A program made the translations under genes and the position numbers. Shown here piece after piece: positions 1-9,722 of a stretch of 64,000 nt of DNA. The stretch spans positions 186,001 through 250,000 of the forward strand of contig NZ_AUAX01000018.1 in assembly GCF_000428945.1 (NCBI RefSeq), in the 5' to 3' direction. The notes beneath the pieces were generated by a model. That model searched no databases and was not told where the DNA came from. It saw only the letters and a program-made list of their open reading frames with translations. The first letter of the stretch is position 1, and the number at the start of each line of letters is the position of its first letter. The stretch comes from Hamadaea tsunoensis DSM 44101. GTDB lineage: Bacteria > Actinomycetota > Actinomycetes > Mycobacteriales > Micromonosporaceae.

Positions 1-12
1 TGGAGGGCTCGA

Positions 13-3000
13 ATGCACACGTCCTTATCCGTCACGAAGTGGGTGGCCACCGTCGCCGGCTTCGCGGCGGCGGCCGCGCTGGTGACAGCCGGGCCGGCCA
101 TCGCCCGTCCCACGCCTGAGCCCCGGGTCACCCTGTCCGGGCACGACCCTTCGGTACCGGCGGGCGCCCGCCGGCACGGCAACCTCGACGCCCGCCGCCC
201 GGTCTCGGTCGCGCTCGCGCTCAAGCCGCGCGACGAGGCCGGCCTGAACCGGTTCGTCGCCGCCGTCTCCGATCCGCGGTCGCCGCTGTACCGGCACTAT
301 CTGACCGCCGAGCAGTACACCGAGCTGTACGCGCCAGCGCAGTCCGATGTGGACAAAGTGGCCGCGTACCTGCGCGGGCAGGGTCTGAAGGTGACCGGCG
401 TGTCCGGCAACCGGCAGGTCGTGGACGCGGTGGGCACCGCCGGCCAGGTCTCGGCGGCGTTCGGCACCTCGATCGGGTCCTACAGCGCGGCCGACGGCAC
501 GAGCTTCTACTCCGGTGACCGGGCTCCTTCGGTGCCGGCGAGCCTGGTCCCGCTCACGCGGGCGGTCACCGGGCTGACCGACCGGCCCGTGGCGCACCGG
601 GCCGGCGCGCCCGGGGGTCCGTCGGGTCCGGGCGGCGGGTACACGCCCGCCCAGTTCCGTACGGCGTACGGGATGAAGAACCTGTCCGGGGCCTACGACG
701 GGTCCGGGCAGACCGTCGGCCTGATCGAGTTCGACGCGTTCAAGCAGTCCGACATCAACGCGTGGACCTCCAACTACGGCCAGCCCTCGGTGACGCCGAC
801 GGTCGTACCCGTGGACGGCGGCAAGTCGACGCCCGGCAGCGACCAGCTGGAGGTCACGCTCGACATCGAGGCGGTCGCGGCCACCGCGCCGCGGGCGGCG
901 CAGATCGTCTACGAGGCCCCCAACAGCGACCAGGCCTGGGTCGACGAGATGGCGAAGATCGCCAGCGACAACAAGATCACGATCCTGTCCGGGTCGTGGC
1001 TCAACGGCGAGAAGTGCGAGTCCGCGCCGATCCAGGCCTCGCACGACAGTTACACCCAGCTGGCGGCGCAGGGCGTCACGATGCTGTCCGCGTCGGGTGA
1101 CTGGGGTGCGACCGGCTGCGGGTACCAGGGCGACAACTCGACCGTCCAGGCCGACTTCCCGGCCAGCGATCCGCTCTTCACCGGTGTCGGCGGTACGCAG
1201 CTGCGTACCAGCGACAGCGCGGGCACGTACCAGTCGGAGTCCTGCTGGAATCAGGGTTCCAGCGGCAACACGCGGTCGGGCGGCGCGTACTCGTCGATCT
1301 ACGCGAAGCCGTCGTGGCAGCCGGGCAGCAACCAGTACCGCTCGGTGCCGGACGTCGCGCTGGACGCGGACTACGGCGCGGGCGCGCTGTCGGTCTACGT
1401 CAACGGCGGCTGGCAGGACGTCGGCGGGACGAGCCTGTCGGCGCCGCTGTGGGCCGGCTACATCGCGATGGTCAACCAGAAGTCCAAGGCGGCCGGCAAG
1501 GGCAATCTCGGCGGCATGAACCCCACCCTGTACGCGGTGGCGCAGAGCTCCCAGTACGGCTCGACGTTCCACGACGTGACCTCGGGCAGCAACGGGACCT
1601 ACAGCGCGGGCACCGGTTACGACCTGTGCACCGGCTGGGGTTCCCCGCAGGGCGACAACCTGGCCGATCCGCTGATCAACGGCGCGCAGCCGCCGGCGGC
1701 GGACGACTTCTCGATCGCCGCGAGCCCGTCGTCGGTGAGCGTGAATCCGGGCAGCTCCGTGACCTCGACCATCTCCACGACGGTCACGAAGGGCAGCGCG
1801 CAGACGGTCAACCTGTCGGCGAGCGGCCTGCCGACGGGGGTCACGGCGGCGTTCAGCCCGTCGTCGGTGACCGCCGGCAACTCGGCGACGCTGACCCTGA
1901 CCGCCGCGGCGTCGGCCACCCCCGGCACCGCGAACATCGTCGTCACCGGCGCGGGTACGCAGATCAGCCACACCGCCACGGTGGCCCTGACGGTCAACGG
2001 CTCGGGTCCGGGCGACTTCTCGGTCAGCGTCGCGCCGACCTCGGCGACGGTGACCGCCGGCCAGTCCACCTCGGCCACGGTACGCACGGCGACCGCGCTG
2101 ACCGGCGGTGGATCCGGTGCCGGGGCGCATCCCGGTGTCGTGGGCGGGAATCCGACCACAGTGGACCAGTATCCGTTCATGATCTCGTTGCGCCGGGACG
2201 GCAGCGCCTTCCCGGGGCAGCAGTCGTGCAGCATGGCGCTGGTCGGTCCGCACACCGCGGTCGGCGCGGCGCACTGCTGGCTGGAGAAGTCCGGCACGAA
2301 GTGGTTCATCTACGGCGCGACCAACCTCAGCGACACGGGCTTCCGGGCCGAGGTGAAGAGCGTCTGGACCGACCCGAACTACACCGGCTGGGCGAACGGC
2401 CACGACGTCGCGGTGTACACACTGGACCGTGACGTGCCGGTGCCGTCGGGCATCGTCTACCCGACGATCGCGACGGACGCCGGCCTGAACGCGCCCGGCA
2501 CCGCGGGCAAGGGGATCGGGTGGGGCCTGACCGGTGCCAACACCTACTCCAACGTGCTGCGGGTGGTCGACCTGCCGGTCGCGAGCGACTCGTCCTGCGC
2601 CCAGCAGCCGATCCTCGCGTCCAACTGGAAGAACGACGGCTCGATGCTGTGCGTCGGGTACGCCGACGGCCACCAGGGCGTGTGCACCGGTGACAGCGGC
2701 AGCCCGTTCCTGGTCGGCGGGCAGATCGTCGGGGTGTTCTCGTGGGACTCCACGAACTGCGACACGTACGGGGTCTACGCCCGGATCACCACCTACGCCG
2801 ACGAGATCAAGGCCCAGCTGCCCGGTGGCACGACGCCGCCCAGCGGGGACATCCAGCTGTCGGCGAGCGGGCTGCCGTCCGGGGCGACCGCCTCCTTCAA
2901 CCCGGGGACGGTCAACGCGGGCGGCTCGTCGACGATGACGATCGCGACCGCCACGACCACTCCGGTGGGCACCTACCAGGTGACCGTCACCGGCCGCAGC

Positions 3001-3312
3001 GCGTCGTTCACCCACACGGCGACGTTCACGCTGACCGTCCAGTCCGGACAGCCGGGCGTGCTGACCGTCGTCAACGCCGGATCGCAGACCACGGTGCACG
3101 GCGTACAGGCCCGGTTGCAGATGTCGGCCGGCGGGGGCACGGCGCCCTACCTCTGGTACGCGCTCAGCCTGCCGCCCGGCCTGCTGATCAACACGAGCAC
3201 CGGGTTGATCACCGGCGTGACGTACGGCACGGGCCAGTACCAGGTCACGGTCGGGGTGTTCGACAACGCCGGGCACAACGCCACGACGCAGTTCTCGTGG
3301 CGCGTCCAGTAA
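13..3312 (+). CDS. Secreted sedolisin (S53)-trypsin (S1) chimeric protease with Ig-like domains
   Basis: A 1,099-residue exported protease. Residues 1-31 look like a signal peptide ending in AIA. A pro-kumamolisin activation domain (about 40-185) is followed by an S53 catalytic domain (about 210-555) with E280, D284, oxyanion D363 and nucleophile S474 in GGTSLSAP; the calcium site is near FHDVTSG/GTGYD. An Ig-like repeat spans about 565-660. A second Ig-like repeat starts at 668 but is interrupted at about 698 by a complete trypsin domain (VVGG at 709-712, H754, D798, S895 in TGDSGSP), and resumes at about 946. A putative-Ig (He_PIG-like) domain ends the chain. The start has TGGAGG 6 nt upstream. 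S53 enzymes are acid proteases that cleave their own prodomain; how the S1 part is activated is unknown. A perfect hairpin follows the stop. Confidence 0.9.
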   Translation: MHTSLSVTKWVATVAGFAAAAALVTAGPAIARPTPEPRVTLSGHDPSVPAGARRHGNLDARRPVSVALALKPRDEAGLNRFVAAVSDPRSPLYRHYLTAEQYTELYAPAQSDVDKVAAYLRGQGLKVTGVSGNRQVVDAVGTAGQVSAAFGTSIGSYSAADGTSFYSGDRAPSVPASLVPLTRAVTGLTDRPVAHRAGAPGGPSGPGGGYTPAQFRTAYGMKNLSGAYDGSGQTVGLIEFDAFKQSDINAWTSNYGQPSVTPTVVPVDGGKSTPGSDQLEVTLDIEAVAATAPRAAQIVYEAPNSDQAWVDEMAKIASDNKITILSGSWLNGEKCESAPIQASHDSYTQLAAQGVTMLSASGDWGATGCGYQGDNSTVQADFPASDPLFTGVGGTQLRTSDSAGTYQSESCWNQGSSGNTRSGGAYSSIYAKPSWQPGSNQYRSVPDVALDADYGAGALSVYVNGGWQDVGGTSLSAPLWAGYIAMVNQKSKAAGKGNLGGMNPTLYAVAQSSQYGSTFHDVTSGSNGTYSAGTGYDLCTGWGSPQGDNLADPLINGAQPPAADDFSIAASPSSVSVNPGSSVTSTISTTVTKGSAQTVNLSASGLPTGVTAAFSPSSVTAGNSATLTLTAAASATPGTANIVVTGAGTQISHTATVALTVNGSGPGDFSVSVAPTSATVTAGQSTSATVRTATALTGGGSGAGAHPGVVGGNPTTVDQYPFMISLRRDGSAFPGQQSCSMALVGPHTAVGAAHCWLEKSGTKWFIYGATNLSDTGFRAEVKSVWTDPNYTGWANGHDVAVYTLDRDVPVPSGIVYPTIATDAGLNAPGTAGKGIGWGLTGANTYSNVLRVVDLPVASDSSCAQQPILASNWKNDGSMLCVGYADGHQGVCTGDSGSPFLVGGQIVGVFSWDSTNCDTYGVYARITTYADEIKAQLPGGTTPPSGDIQLSASGLPSGATASFNPGTVNAGGSSTMTIATATTTPVGTYQVTVTGRSASFTHTATFTLTVQSGQPGVLTVVNAGSQTTVHGVQARLQMSAGGGTAPYLWYALSLPPGLLINTSTGLITGVTYGTGQYQVTVGVFDNAGHNATTQFSWRVQ

Positions 3313-3340
3313 TCCGGCGCGTGCAGTAGCGCGGTGAGAC

Positions 3341-3377
3341 GGCTGACCGGCGGCTTTCCTGGGGCCGCCGGTCAGCC
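3341..3377. terminator. Bidirectional hairpin terminator
   Basis: Perfect 14-bp inverted repeat (GGCTGACCGGCGGC and its complement) around a 9-nt loop, lying between the converging 3' ends of the protease gene and the TetR gene. There is no strong U-tract on either side, as is common for actinobacterial terminators. Confidence 0.7.
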
Positions 3378-3409
3378 CTGCGTCCACCGCAGACGGCCGG
3401 ACCGGACGG

Positions 3410-3985
3410 TCAGACCGCGAGCCGGTCGACCAGCAGCCGTACCCTCAGCTCGGCGTACTCCGGCAGCAGGCGGCCCGCGCGGGTCAGGGTCGCCACGCCG
3501 TGCAGGGACGCCCAGAACACCTCGGTGAACAGCCCCGGGTCGACACCGTCCCCGGCGACCTCGCTCAGACTCTCCATCAGCGCGGCGAAGGCGTCCTTCA
3601 GCGGCGCCGGGGTGTCCTCCTGCGCGTACGCCAGGCCGCCGTCGAGCTGGAACAGGGCGTCGTAGACGGCCGGGTGGCGCGCGGCGAAGTCGAGGTACGC
3701 GCGTGCCAGTGCGGTGACCCGGGCCCGCGGGTCGGTCTCGGCGGCGGTCGCGGCCCGCACCGCTTCGGCCAGCTCGGTCGCGCCCTGCAGGGCGACGGCG
3801 CCGATGATCTCCCGTTTGCCGCGGAAATGGCTGTAGAGAACGGGCTGGCTGTATTCGATGCGCTCGGCGAGCCGGCGGGTGGTGACCGCGTCCCAGCCCT
3901 GCTGTTCGGCGAGTTCGCGGGCGGTCGCCACGATGAGGCGCTCGCGGACGGCCTGCTCGCGCTGCTTGCGTTCGTGTACCGACAT
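3410..3985 (-). CDS. TetR-family transcriptional repressor
   Basis: 191 residues. The N-terminal helix-turn-helix (about 13-60) has the TetR pattern VTTRRLAERIEYSQPVLYSHF followed by KREII; the C-terminal part is a ligand-binding domain of the type with conserved WASLHGVATL. It is transcribed away from the DUF1772 gene at 4077. The 91-bp gap holds two identical-format palindromes, CTAGC-N3-GCTAG, 50 bp apart, which are its probable operators. The inferred job is ligand-responsive repression of itself and of the DUF1772 protein. The ligand cannot be read from sequence. The start is the first ATG, with a weak AGGA upstream. Confidence 0.88.
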   Translation of the reverse strand: MSVHERKQREQAVRERLIVATARELAEQQGWDAVTTRRLAERIEYSQPVLYSHFRGKREIIGAVALQGATELAEAVRAATAAETDPRARVTALARAYLDFAARHPAVYDALFQLDGGLAYAQEDTPAPLKDAFAALMESLSEVAGDGVDPGLFTEVFWASLHGVATLTRAGRLLPEYAELRVRLLVDRLAV

Positions 3986-3994
3986 GACGGAATC

Positions 3995-4007
3995 CTAGCA
4001 CTGCTAG
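3995..4007. promoter_or_regulatory. TetR operator, site 1
   Basis: CTAGCACTGCTAG: 5-bp arms around 3 nt, 10 bp upstream of the tetR start codon. It has the same format as the site at 4045, so the two support one another as operators of the adjacent TetR protein. Confidence 0.65.
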
Positions 4008-4044
4008 ACAATCAAGCAGCGGTACGCTAGCGTCGCATTATCAG

Positions 4045-4057
4045 CTAGCAACGCTAG
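4045..4057. promoter_or_regulatory. TetR operator, site 2
   Basis: CTAGCAACGCTAG: 5-bp arms around 3 nt, 20 bp upstream of the DUF1772 GTG start and just before its ribosome binding site (GGGGAGGA, 4063-4070). Centre-to-centre distance to site 1 is 50 bp, close to five helical turns. A further CGCTAGCG lies at 4025-4032. Confidence 0.65.
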
Positions 4058-4076
4058 ATTCCGGGGAGGAACAGTC

Positions 4077-4523
4077 GTGCTCAACGCACTGGAGATCGTC
4101 ACCGTCGTGCTCGTCGGCCTGATGGTGGGAGTGGAGTTCTCGGTCGCCTTCATCATGGGCCCGATCCTGAATGCGCTGCCCGGGGACAGCGGCCAGCTCG
4201 GCCACGCGCACGGCGGCCGGATGCTCGGCGCCCTCATGCCGTTCTGGTACATAGGCTCGCTCGTCCTCAGCGCGGTCTGGGCCGTGGCCGGATGGCGGCA
4301 CCAGGAGGCCGGGCTCGTCGTCACCGCCGCCGGCCTGCTGATCGTCAGCGTGGTCATGTCGATCCTGCTGCTCGTCCCGATCAACAACCGCAACCGGACC
4401 TGGACGCCGGAGAACCGGCCCGCCGACTGGAAGCAGCAGCTGCGCCGGTGGGACCGTTACCACTACATCCGCGTCGCCGTCATCATCGCGGCCTTCGCCC
4501 TGCTGGTCACCGCGCTCGCGTGA
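4077..4523 (+). CDS. DUF1772 (anthrone oxygenase-like) integral membrane protein
   Basis: 148 residues with four predicted membrane helices (about 5-30, 50-75, 80-102 and 128-147). The signature PINNRNRTWTPENRP followed by DWKQQLRRWDRYHYIRV is typical of DUF1772 proteins. Some fungal relatives are called anthrone oxygenases, but bacterial members are generally uncharacterised. The GTG start at 4077 is supported by GGGGAGGA 7 nt upstream. It is divergent from and presumably controlled by the neighbouring TetR protein. The pairing of TetR with a DUF1772 protein suggests a response to a small hydrophobic compound; this is inference. Confidence 0.85.
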   Translation: MLNALEIVTVVLVGLMVGVEFSVAFIMGPILNALPGDSGQLGHAHGGRMLGALMPFWYIGSLVLSAVWAVAGWRHQEAGLVVTAAGLLIVSVVMSILLLVPINNRNRTWTPENRPADWKQQLRRWDRYHYIRVAVIIAAFALLVTALA

Positions 4524-4546
4524 CCCCGCGACCCGCCTGGTCCCGT

Positions 4547-4582
4547 CGCGGTTCCGTGCTGCTGCGGCGGTACGGAACCGCG
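4547..4582. terminator. Hairpin terminator between convergent genes
   Basis: Perfect 11-bp inverted repeat CGCGGTTCCGT/ACGGAACCGCG with a 14-nt loop, between the DUF1772 stop and the stop of the oppositely oriented XRE-type gene. Confidence 0.6.
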
Positions 4583-4614
4583 GCACCGTCCCCGGGGCGG
4601 TCGTGCGGATGTGG

Positions 4615-5541
4615 TCAGTCCCATTCCCACAGCAGGCCGACGATGCCGGGCGGCACCTCGCTGAGGACCAGGTGGACGGTGTGGGAGCTGCCGATCCACA
4701 GTGGTGGGTCGAGGTAGCGCGGCGACTCGACGGCCACCTGGCGGTAGGGCACGCAGCGGGCCGGTGCCGCACCGGCGAACTGGACCTGCAGCACCAGGTC
4801 GCGCAGGGGCCGGGTGAGCCGCCGGTGATAGTCGGTGAGCACCGGCCCGGACCGGAAACGCCACGAATACTCCACGACCGTACGCTCACCGGCCGCCAGC
4901 CGATGGTCGAGCACCAGCTCGGCCACGGTGGCGCCGTGGGCCTCGTCGCGGCGGAGGCGCCCGGCCCGGCAGTAGCGCAGGCGGCCCAGTTCCGGCAGGT
5001 CGGCGGCTTCGGTCCACTGGTACACCATGATCCGGTCGACGTTGTCGACGACCGCTTCGAGGACCAGGCGGGCGCGTACCTCGACGAGGCGGTGGTCCCG
5101 GCCGACCTGCGCGTGCTCGTGCACGGCCAGCTGCCGCAGCCGCCCCTCCGGCGGTGCCTCCAGCGCGGCCATCAGGGGCGCGTGCGACGGCCACAACCGG
5201 CGCCGGTCGACGGCGCCGAGCTCCACCCGGGACCGTCCGCGCGGGCGCAGCGGTCCGAGCAGCGACACGAGTGACCCGGACGGCAGCCCGAGCACCTGCT
5301 CCAGCGCCTGCACCGCGCGCAGGGACTCGGCGCGTTCGGGGCGGCTGCGCCCGTGGCGCCAGTAGCTCAGCGCCGCCCGGCTGACCCGGATGCCCTGCTC
5401 GGCGAGGTGGTGCTGGACGCGCTCCAGGGTCAGCCCGCGCGTGTTCAGCGCCCGGTCCAGGACCTGCGCGAACGTGCCCTGCCGCAGCAGCCGGCGCAGC
5501 TCACGGTCGGCGGGCGGACCCGGCTGTACTTCCACGGCCAC
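4615..5541 (-). CDS. XRE-like helix-turn-helix regulator with a large C-terminal sensor region
   Basis: 308 residues. The N-terminal part (about 10-75) is a helix-turn-helix: FAQVLDRALNTRGLTLERVQ, then VSRAALSYWRHGRSRPERAE, close to the arrangement in actinobacterial XRE regulators. The remainder (about 80-308) carries no family I recognise. It is rich in arginine and aliphatic residues and has paired strands (VEYSWRFRSGPVLTDYHRRL) that suggest a beta-rich ligand-binding or interaction domain. No clear partner gene lies next to it, since it ends convergent with the DUF1772 gene and its 5' side faces the 3' end of sdaA. Target unknown. Confidence 0.75.
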   Translation of the reverse strand: MAVEVQPGPPADRELRRLLRQGTFAQVLDRALNTRGLTLERVQHHLAEQGIRVSRAALSYWRHGRSRPERAESLRAVQALEQVLGLPSGSLVSLLGPLRPRGRSRVELGAVDRRRLWPSHAPLMAALEAPPEGRLRQLAVHEHAQVGRDHRLVEVRARLVLEAVVDNVDRIMVYQWTEAADLPELGRLRYCRAGRLRRDEAHGATVAELVLDHRLAAGERTVVEYSWRFRSGPVLTDYHRRLTRPLRDLVLQVQFAGAAPARCVPYRQVAVESPRYLDPPLWIGSSHTVHLVLSEVPPGIVGLLWEWD

Positions 5542-5622
5542 GGCGCACCTCTGATCGGACGACCCGGGTGCCTGCCACTATCCCAACGGGCCGGGCCCCT
5601 GTCGAGACCCGGCCGCCGGTAC

Positions 5623-6938
<1,316 letters not shown>

Positions 6939-6942
<4 letters not shown>

Positions 6943-7334
6943 AGCGCGTACTCGCTCACCGGGGCGCCCCCGATGTACCCCTCGTACGCCGCGGCCGTCA
7001 TCAGCGCCGGCGGCTGCGCGATCCGGACCGCGTACAGCCAGCCGGCGCCGAAGGGGTCGGAGTTGAGCAGGCCGGGGTCGGCCACCACGGCCTCGTTGAC
7101 CGCGACGACCGTTCCGGCGGCCGGGGCGTACAGCTCGCTGACGGACTTGGTCGACTCGACCTCGCCGCAGGTGTCCCCGGCGGCGAGCGTCGTACCCTCC
7201 TCGGGAAGCTGCACGAAGACGATGTCGCCGAGCGCCTCGGCCGCGAAGTCGGTGATGCCCACCTTGGCGACGCCGCTGAGGCCGTCGACCCACTCGTGCT
7301 CGGAACTGTAGTGCAGGTGCGTCGGCACGCTCAT
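6939..7334 (-). CDS. gcvH: Glycine cleavage system H protein
   Basis: 131 residues. A lipoyl-carrier protein that shuttles the aminomethyl group between the P and T proteins of the glycine cleavage complex. The lipoylation site is K63 in [15 protein letters not shown], and the N-terminal YSSEHEWV and [19 protein letters not shown] segments are standard for GcvH. The length is normal. Its ATG overlaps the gcvT stop (ATGA, 7331-7334) and its stop overlaps the sdaA GTG. Expression should be set by the glycine riboswitch ahead of gcvT. Confidence 0.97.
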
Positions 7335-8449
7335 CGGATGTCCTTCCGGCGGTAGAAGCGGGGGGCGGTCACGACGAACGGCTCGTCGGTGCCGCGGATG
7401 CTGACGGCCACGCCGCGGCCGGTCTCGGCGTACGCCGAAAGGACGTAGCCGAGCGCGATGGGGTGACCGAGGGTCGGCGACGGTGCGCCGCTGGTGATCC
7501 GGCCGATGGTGTGGCCGTCGGCCGGGTCGAGGATCGGATGCCCGGCCCGGGCCGCGCGGCGGCCGGCGGAGGTGAGGCCGACGAGTGTCGACTGTGGAGG
7601 TTCGGCGGCGAGGGCCGCGAGGGCCCGGCGGCCGACGAAGTCGCCCTTGTTCGCGAGGTCGACGACGCGCCCGAGATTCGCCTCGTAGGGCGAGACGCCG
7701 ACGTGCAGCTCGTTGCCGTGCAGCGGCATCCCGGCCTCCAGCCGCAGCGTGTCACGGCAGGCCAGCCCGGCCGGCCGCAGCCCGTGCGGCTCGCCTGCCC
7801 GGATCAGCGCCGACCACAGCTCCGCCGCGTCCTCGCCGCGGCAGAACAACTCGAAGCCGTCCTCGCCGGTGTACCCGGTGCGGGCGATCACGACCGGCCG
7901 GTCCGCCCACCGCACAGCGGCGGCCTGGTAGTACCGCAACGCGCTCGCCTGCGGACACGCGAGGATCCGGTCGGCCGCCGGCCCCTGCACCGCGATCAGC
8001 GCGCGATCGTCCGCCAGGTCGGCGTACGCGCCGAAGCCGTCGAACCGGTCCCGCAACTCCGACAGCACGACGGCGGCGTTGGCCGCGTTCGCCACCACCA
8101 GGAAGAGCCGGGGTTCCAGCCGGTAGACGACGAGATCGTCGAGTACGCCGCCGTTGCCGTGGCACAGCATCGTGTAGCGCGCGGACCCGACGGCCAGCGA
8201 GGCGAAGGAGCCGACGAGCGCATAGTCCAGGGCGCGGCCGGCCTCCGGACCGGTGACGCTGATCTGACCCATGTGGCTGAGATCGAACAGGCCCGCGGAC
8301 GCGCGTACGGCGTGATGTTCGGCGGTCTCGCTCGTGTAGCGCAGCGGCATGGACCAGCCGGCGAAGTCGGTGAACCGGGCGCCGAGCGCCTGGTGGACGT
8401 CATACAGGGGCGTACGCGAAGGGACAGGGCGCGGTGAGGCGCGATGCAT
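7331..8449 (-). CDS. gcvT: Glycine cleavage system aminomethyltransferase (T protein)
   Basis: 372 residues from the ATG at 8449. Transfers the one-carbon unit from the H-protein aminomethyl group to tetrahydrofolate, releasing ammonia. GcvT hallmarks are visible: [62 protein letters not shown] and the C-terminal barrel with [13 protein letters not shown]. An ATG 48 nt upstream (8497) is in frame, but it lies inside the second riboswitch aptamer and would add a non-conserved arginine-rich tail. ATG 8449 has GGAG at proper distance, so I chose it. It is the first gene of gcvT-gcvH-sdaA. No gcvP is present in this window. Confidence 0.95.
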   Translation of the reverse strand: MHRASPRPVPSRTPLYDVHQALGARFTDFAGWSMPLRYTSETAEHHAVRASAGLFDLSHMGQISVTGPEAGRALDYALVGSFASLAVGSARYTMLCHGNGGVLDDLVVYRLEPRLFLVVANAANAAVVLSELRDRFDGFGAYADLADDRALIAVQGPAADRILACPQASALRYYQAAAVRWADRPVVIARTGYTGEDGFELFCRGEDAAELWSALIRAGEPHGLRPAGLACRDTLRLEAGMPLHGNELHVGVSPYEANLGRVVDLANKGDFVGRRALAALAAEPPQSTLVGLTSAGRRAARAGHPILDPADGHTIGRITSGAPSPTLGHPIALGYVLSAYAETGRGVAVSIRGTDEPFVVTAPRFYRRKDIR

Positions 8450-8479
8450 GGAGGCTCCCACGTCGGTCGACGGACGTCT

Positions 8480-8680
8480 GGCCTCCCGCTCTGTCATTGA
8501 CCTGAGAGCTTCGCCGCCCGTCGCCGGGTGGCTTGCACCGTGGGTGAGGCGCGCGCACGCGCCTGCTTTTCAGAGTTCGCCTCGTCCGGACGGTGGTGGG
8601 TGCCTGAGAGTTTCTTGGGAGTATTGCTCCTACGGCGACCCCGCTGCATCGATGCGGGATTCTCTCCCGCCCGGGCTCAA
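8480..8680 (-). ncRNA. Tandem glycine riboswitch upstream of gcvT
   Basis: On the minus strand two glycine aptamers can be recognised in series. Aptamer 1 (about 8674-8591) contains GGGAGAG, the GTAGGAGCAA core and AAACTCTCAGGCA. Aptamer 2 (about 8590-8480) contains AACTCTGAAAAG, GGTGCAAGCC, GAAGCTCTCAGG and the closing ACAGAG. These are conserved blocks of the gcvT-type riboswitch, which binds glycine, often cooperatively, and turns on glycine catabolism. The element ends about 30 nt before the gcvT ATG, so control could act on transcription or on the GGAG at the start. Confidence 0.92.
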
Positions 8681-8770
8681 CGGCGTTATTCGGTTGTGGT
8701 TGTGGACGCTAGCGGTGGGGGTGGGCGATGTCAACGAGTCCGGATCACCGCGCGCTCCACCTGCGGATCC

Positions 8771-8850
8771 GGGACATTCGCGCAAGATCGCCGGCTACCC
8801 CACAGGAGCGGAGGTGAGATCGACGAACCCGGGACAAAGATATGATCTTG
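8771..8850 (-). repeat. Short dispersed copy of the 61-62 kb repeat family
   Basis: Contains GACATTCGCGCAAGATCGCC (8773-8792) plus GGCTACC, and a second block from AGGAGCGGAGG to GAACCCGGGACAAA. Both blocks recur in each arm of the large inverted repeat at 61.06-62.41 kb, where they are separated by about 130 bp more sequence. This copy therefore looks internally deleted. It sits directly 3' of the cupin gene. The bases between it and the riboswitch (8681-8770) hold nothing recognisable beyond the presumed gcv promoter. Confidence 0.75.
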
Positions 8851-8853
8851 ATC

Positions 8854-9198
8854 TTATTCGGCACGGACGACGTCGACGGACACCTCGACGGCCGGCACCG
8901 TTCCCCGGTTCTCCAGCCAGTGCAGGGTGTCGCGGTCCTCGGGCCAGCCGGGGCCCGGCCCGTACTCCGTCGCGGTGCCGTCCCGATGGTCGGTGATGGT
9001 CCCCTGGAGCACGTAGACCGTTCCGGGCCGACCCTTGTGATCATGTAGTGGGCCGAAGACGCCGCCGGGCTCGATGGTCACCTTGCGCATCCGCAGCCGG
9101 TAACCCGCCATGCCCTCGATCTCCGGGCCGAGGTCGACCGTGGCGAGCAGTTCCACGGTGACACCCCGGGCCTGCGGCGCAGCCTGTCCGTCGCTCAT
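8854..9198 (-). CDS. Cupin-domain protein
   Basis: 114 residues forming one double-stranded beta-helix. The cupin metal motifs are PGGVFGPLHDHKGRPGTVYV (two histidines and a later acidic residue) and DTLHWLENRG. Such small cytosolic cupins bind a metal and a small ligand or act as isomerase/dioxygenase-like enzymes; the substrate cannot be told here. It stands alone between the riboswitch-controlled operon and a small secreted protein gene, with a repeat copy immediately behind its stop codon. Family assignment is secure; function is open. Confidence 0.85.
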   Translation of the reverse strand: MSDGQAAPQARGVTVELLATVDLGPEIEGMAGYRLRMRKVTIEPGGVFGPLHDHKGRPGTVYVLQGTITDHRDGTATEYGPGPGWPEDRDTLHWLENRGTVPAVEVSVDVVRAE

Positions 9199-9290
9199 CG
9201 TGCCGTCCTCTCCTCAGGTGGAGAGTCCAGCGTCCCAGCAGCGGGCCGCCGGCACGGCCGAAAGCCGACCGAAGATCACACGATGGAGCG

Positions 9291-9722
9291 TCAGCAGGTC
9301 GGCGCGACCGGGACGGACGTGGTCTGCGGCAGTCCGGCCGGCGGGGTGGCGGTGAACGCCAGCTTCATCTCGGTGTAGAACTCGCCGCCGCAGACGTGCT
9401 GTGGTGTGGCCAGGGTCACGTTCACCGGGATGTCGGCGGCCTTGCCGTGCGCGCAGTCCGGGTCGCACAGGTTGATCGTCGCGACGCCGGTGCCGGTGGC
9501 GGTCTTCGACCAGGTCGCCCAGGTCATGTCCGACAGGCGCAGCGAGGAGTCCCGCGAGACGGGAGCGACCTGCGGCTTCACCGCTGCCGACGACGCGGTC
9601 TTGCCGTTCGCCGCGAGGAACGCGCCGGTGTTGCCGGCGGCCGAGGCGGGCAGGGCCGACGCGGTCAGCCCGACGACGACCGCCGCGATGGCGGTGGATC
9701 CGATGATCAGCTTCCGGCGCAT
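9291..9722 (-). CDS. Small secreted protein of unknown function
   Basis: 143 residues. ATG 9722 is preceded by AAGGAGTGCTC, a good ribosome binding site. The N-terminus MRRKLIIGSTAIAAVVVGL ending in LPASA is a clear Sec signal peptide. The mature part contains SSLRLSDMTWATWSKTATGTG, then INLCDPDCAHGKAADIPV and a C-terminal cysteine, giving four cysteines likely to pair as disulfides. The pattern of a short DMTW...W...G..G segment followed by C(D/P)xC is one I have seen in hypothetical actinobacterial secreted proteins, without known function. Single gene with its own AT-rich upstream region. Confidence 0.8.
   Translation of the reverse strand: MRRKLIIGSTAIAAVVVGLTASALPASAAGNTGAFLAANGKTASSAAVKPQVAPVSRDSSLRLSDMTWATWSKTATGTGVATINLCDPDCAHGKAADIPVNVTLATPQHVCGGEFYTEMKLAFTATPPAGLPQTTSVPVAPTC

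Noticed and set aside
25-3387. A 1,120-codon frame on the minus strand opposite the protease gene
   Set aside because: Low-complexity, arginine-rich and without motifs; the plus strand carries two complete protease triads.
8450-8497. gcvT start at ATG 8497
   Set aside because: It lies inside the second glycine aptamer and adds residues not seen at GcvT N-termini; ATG 8449 has a proper ribosome binding site.
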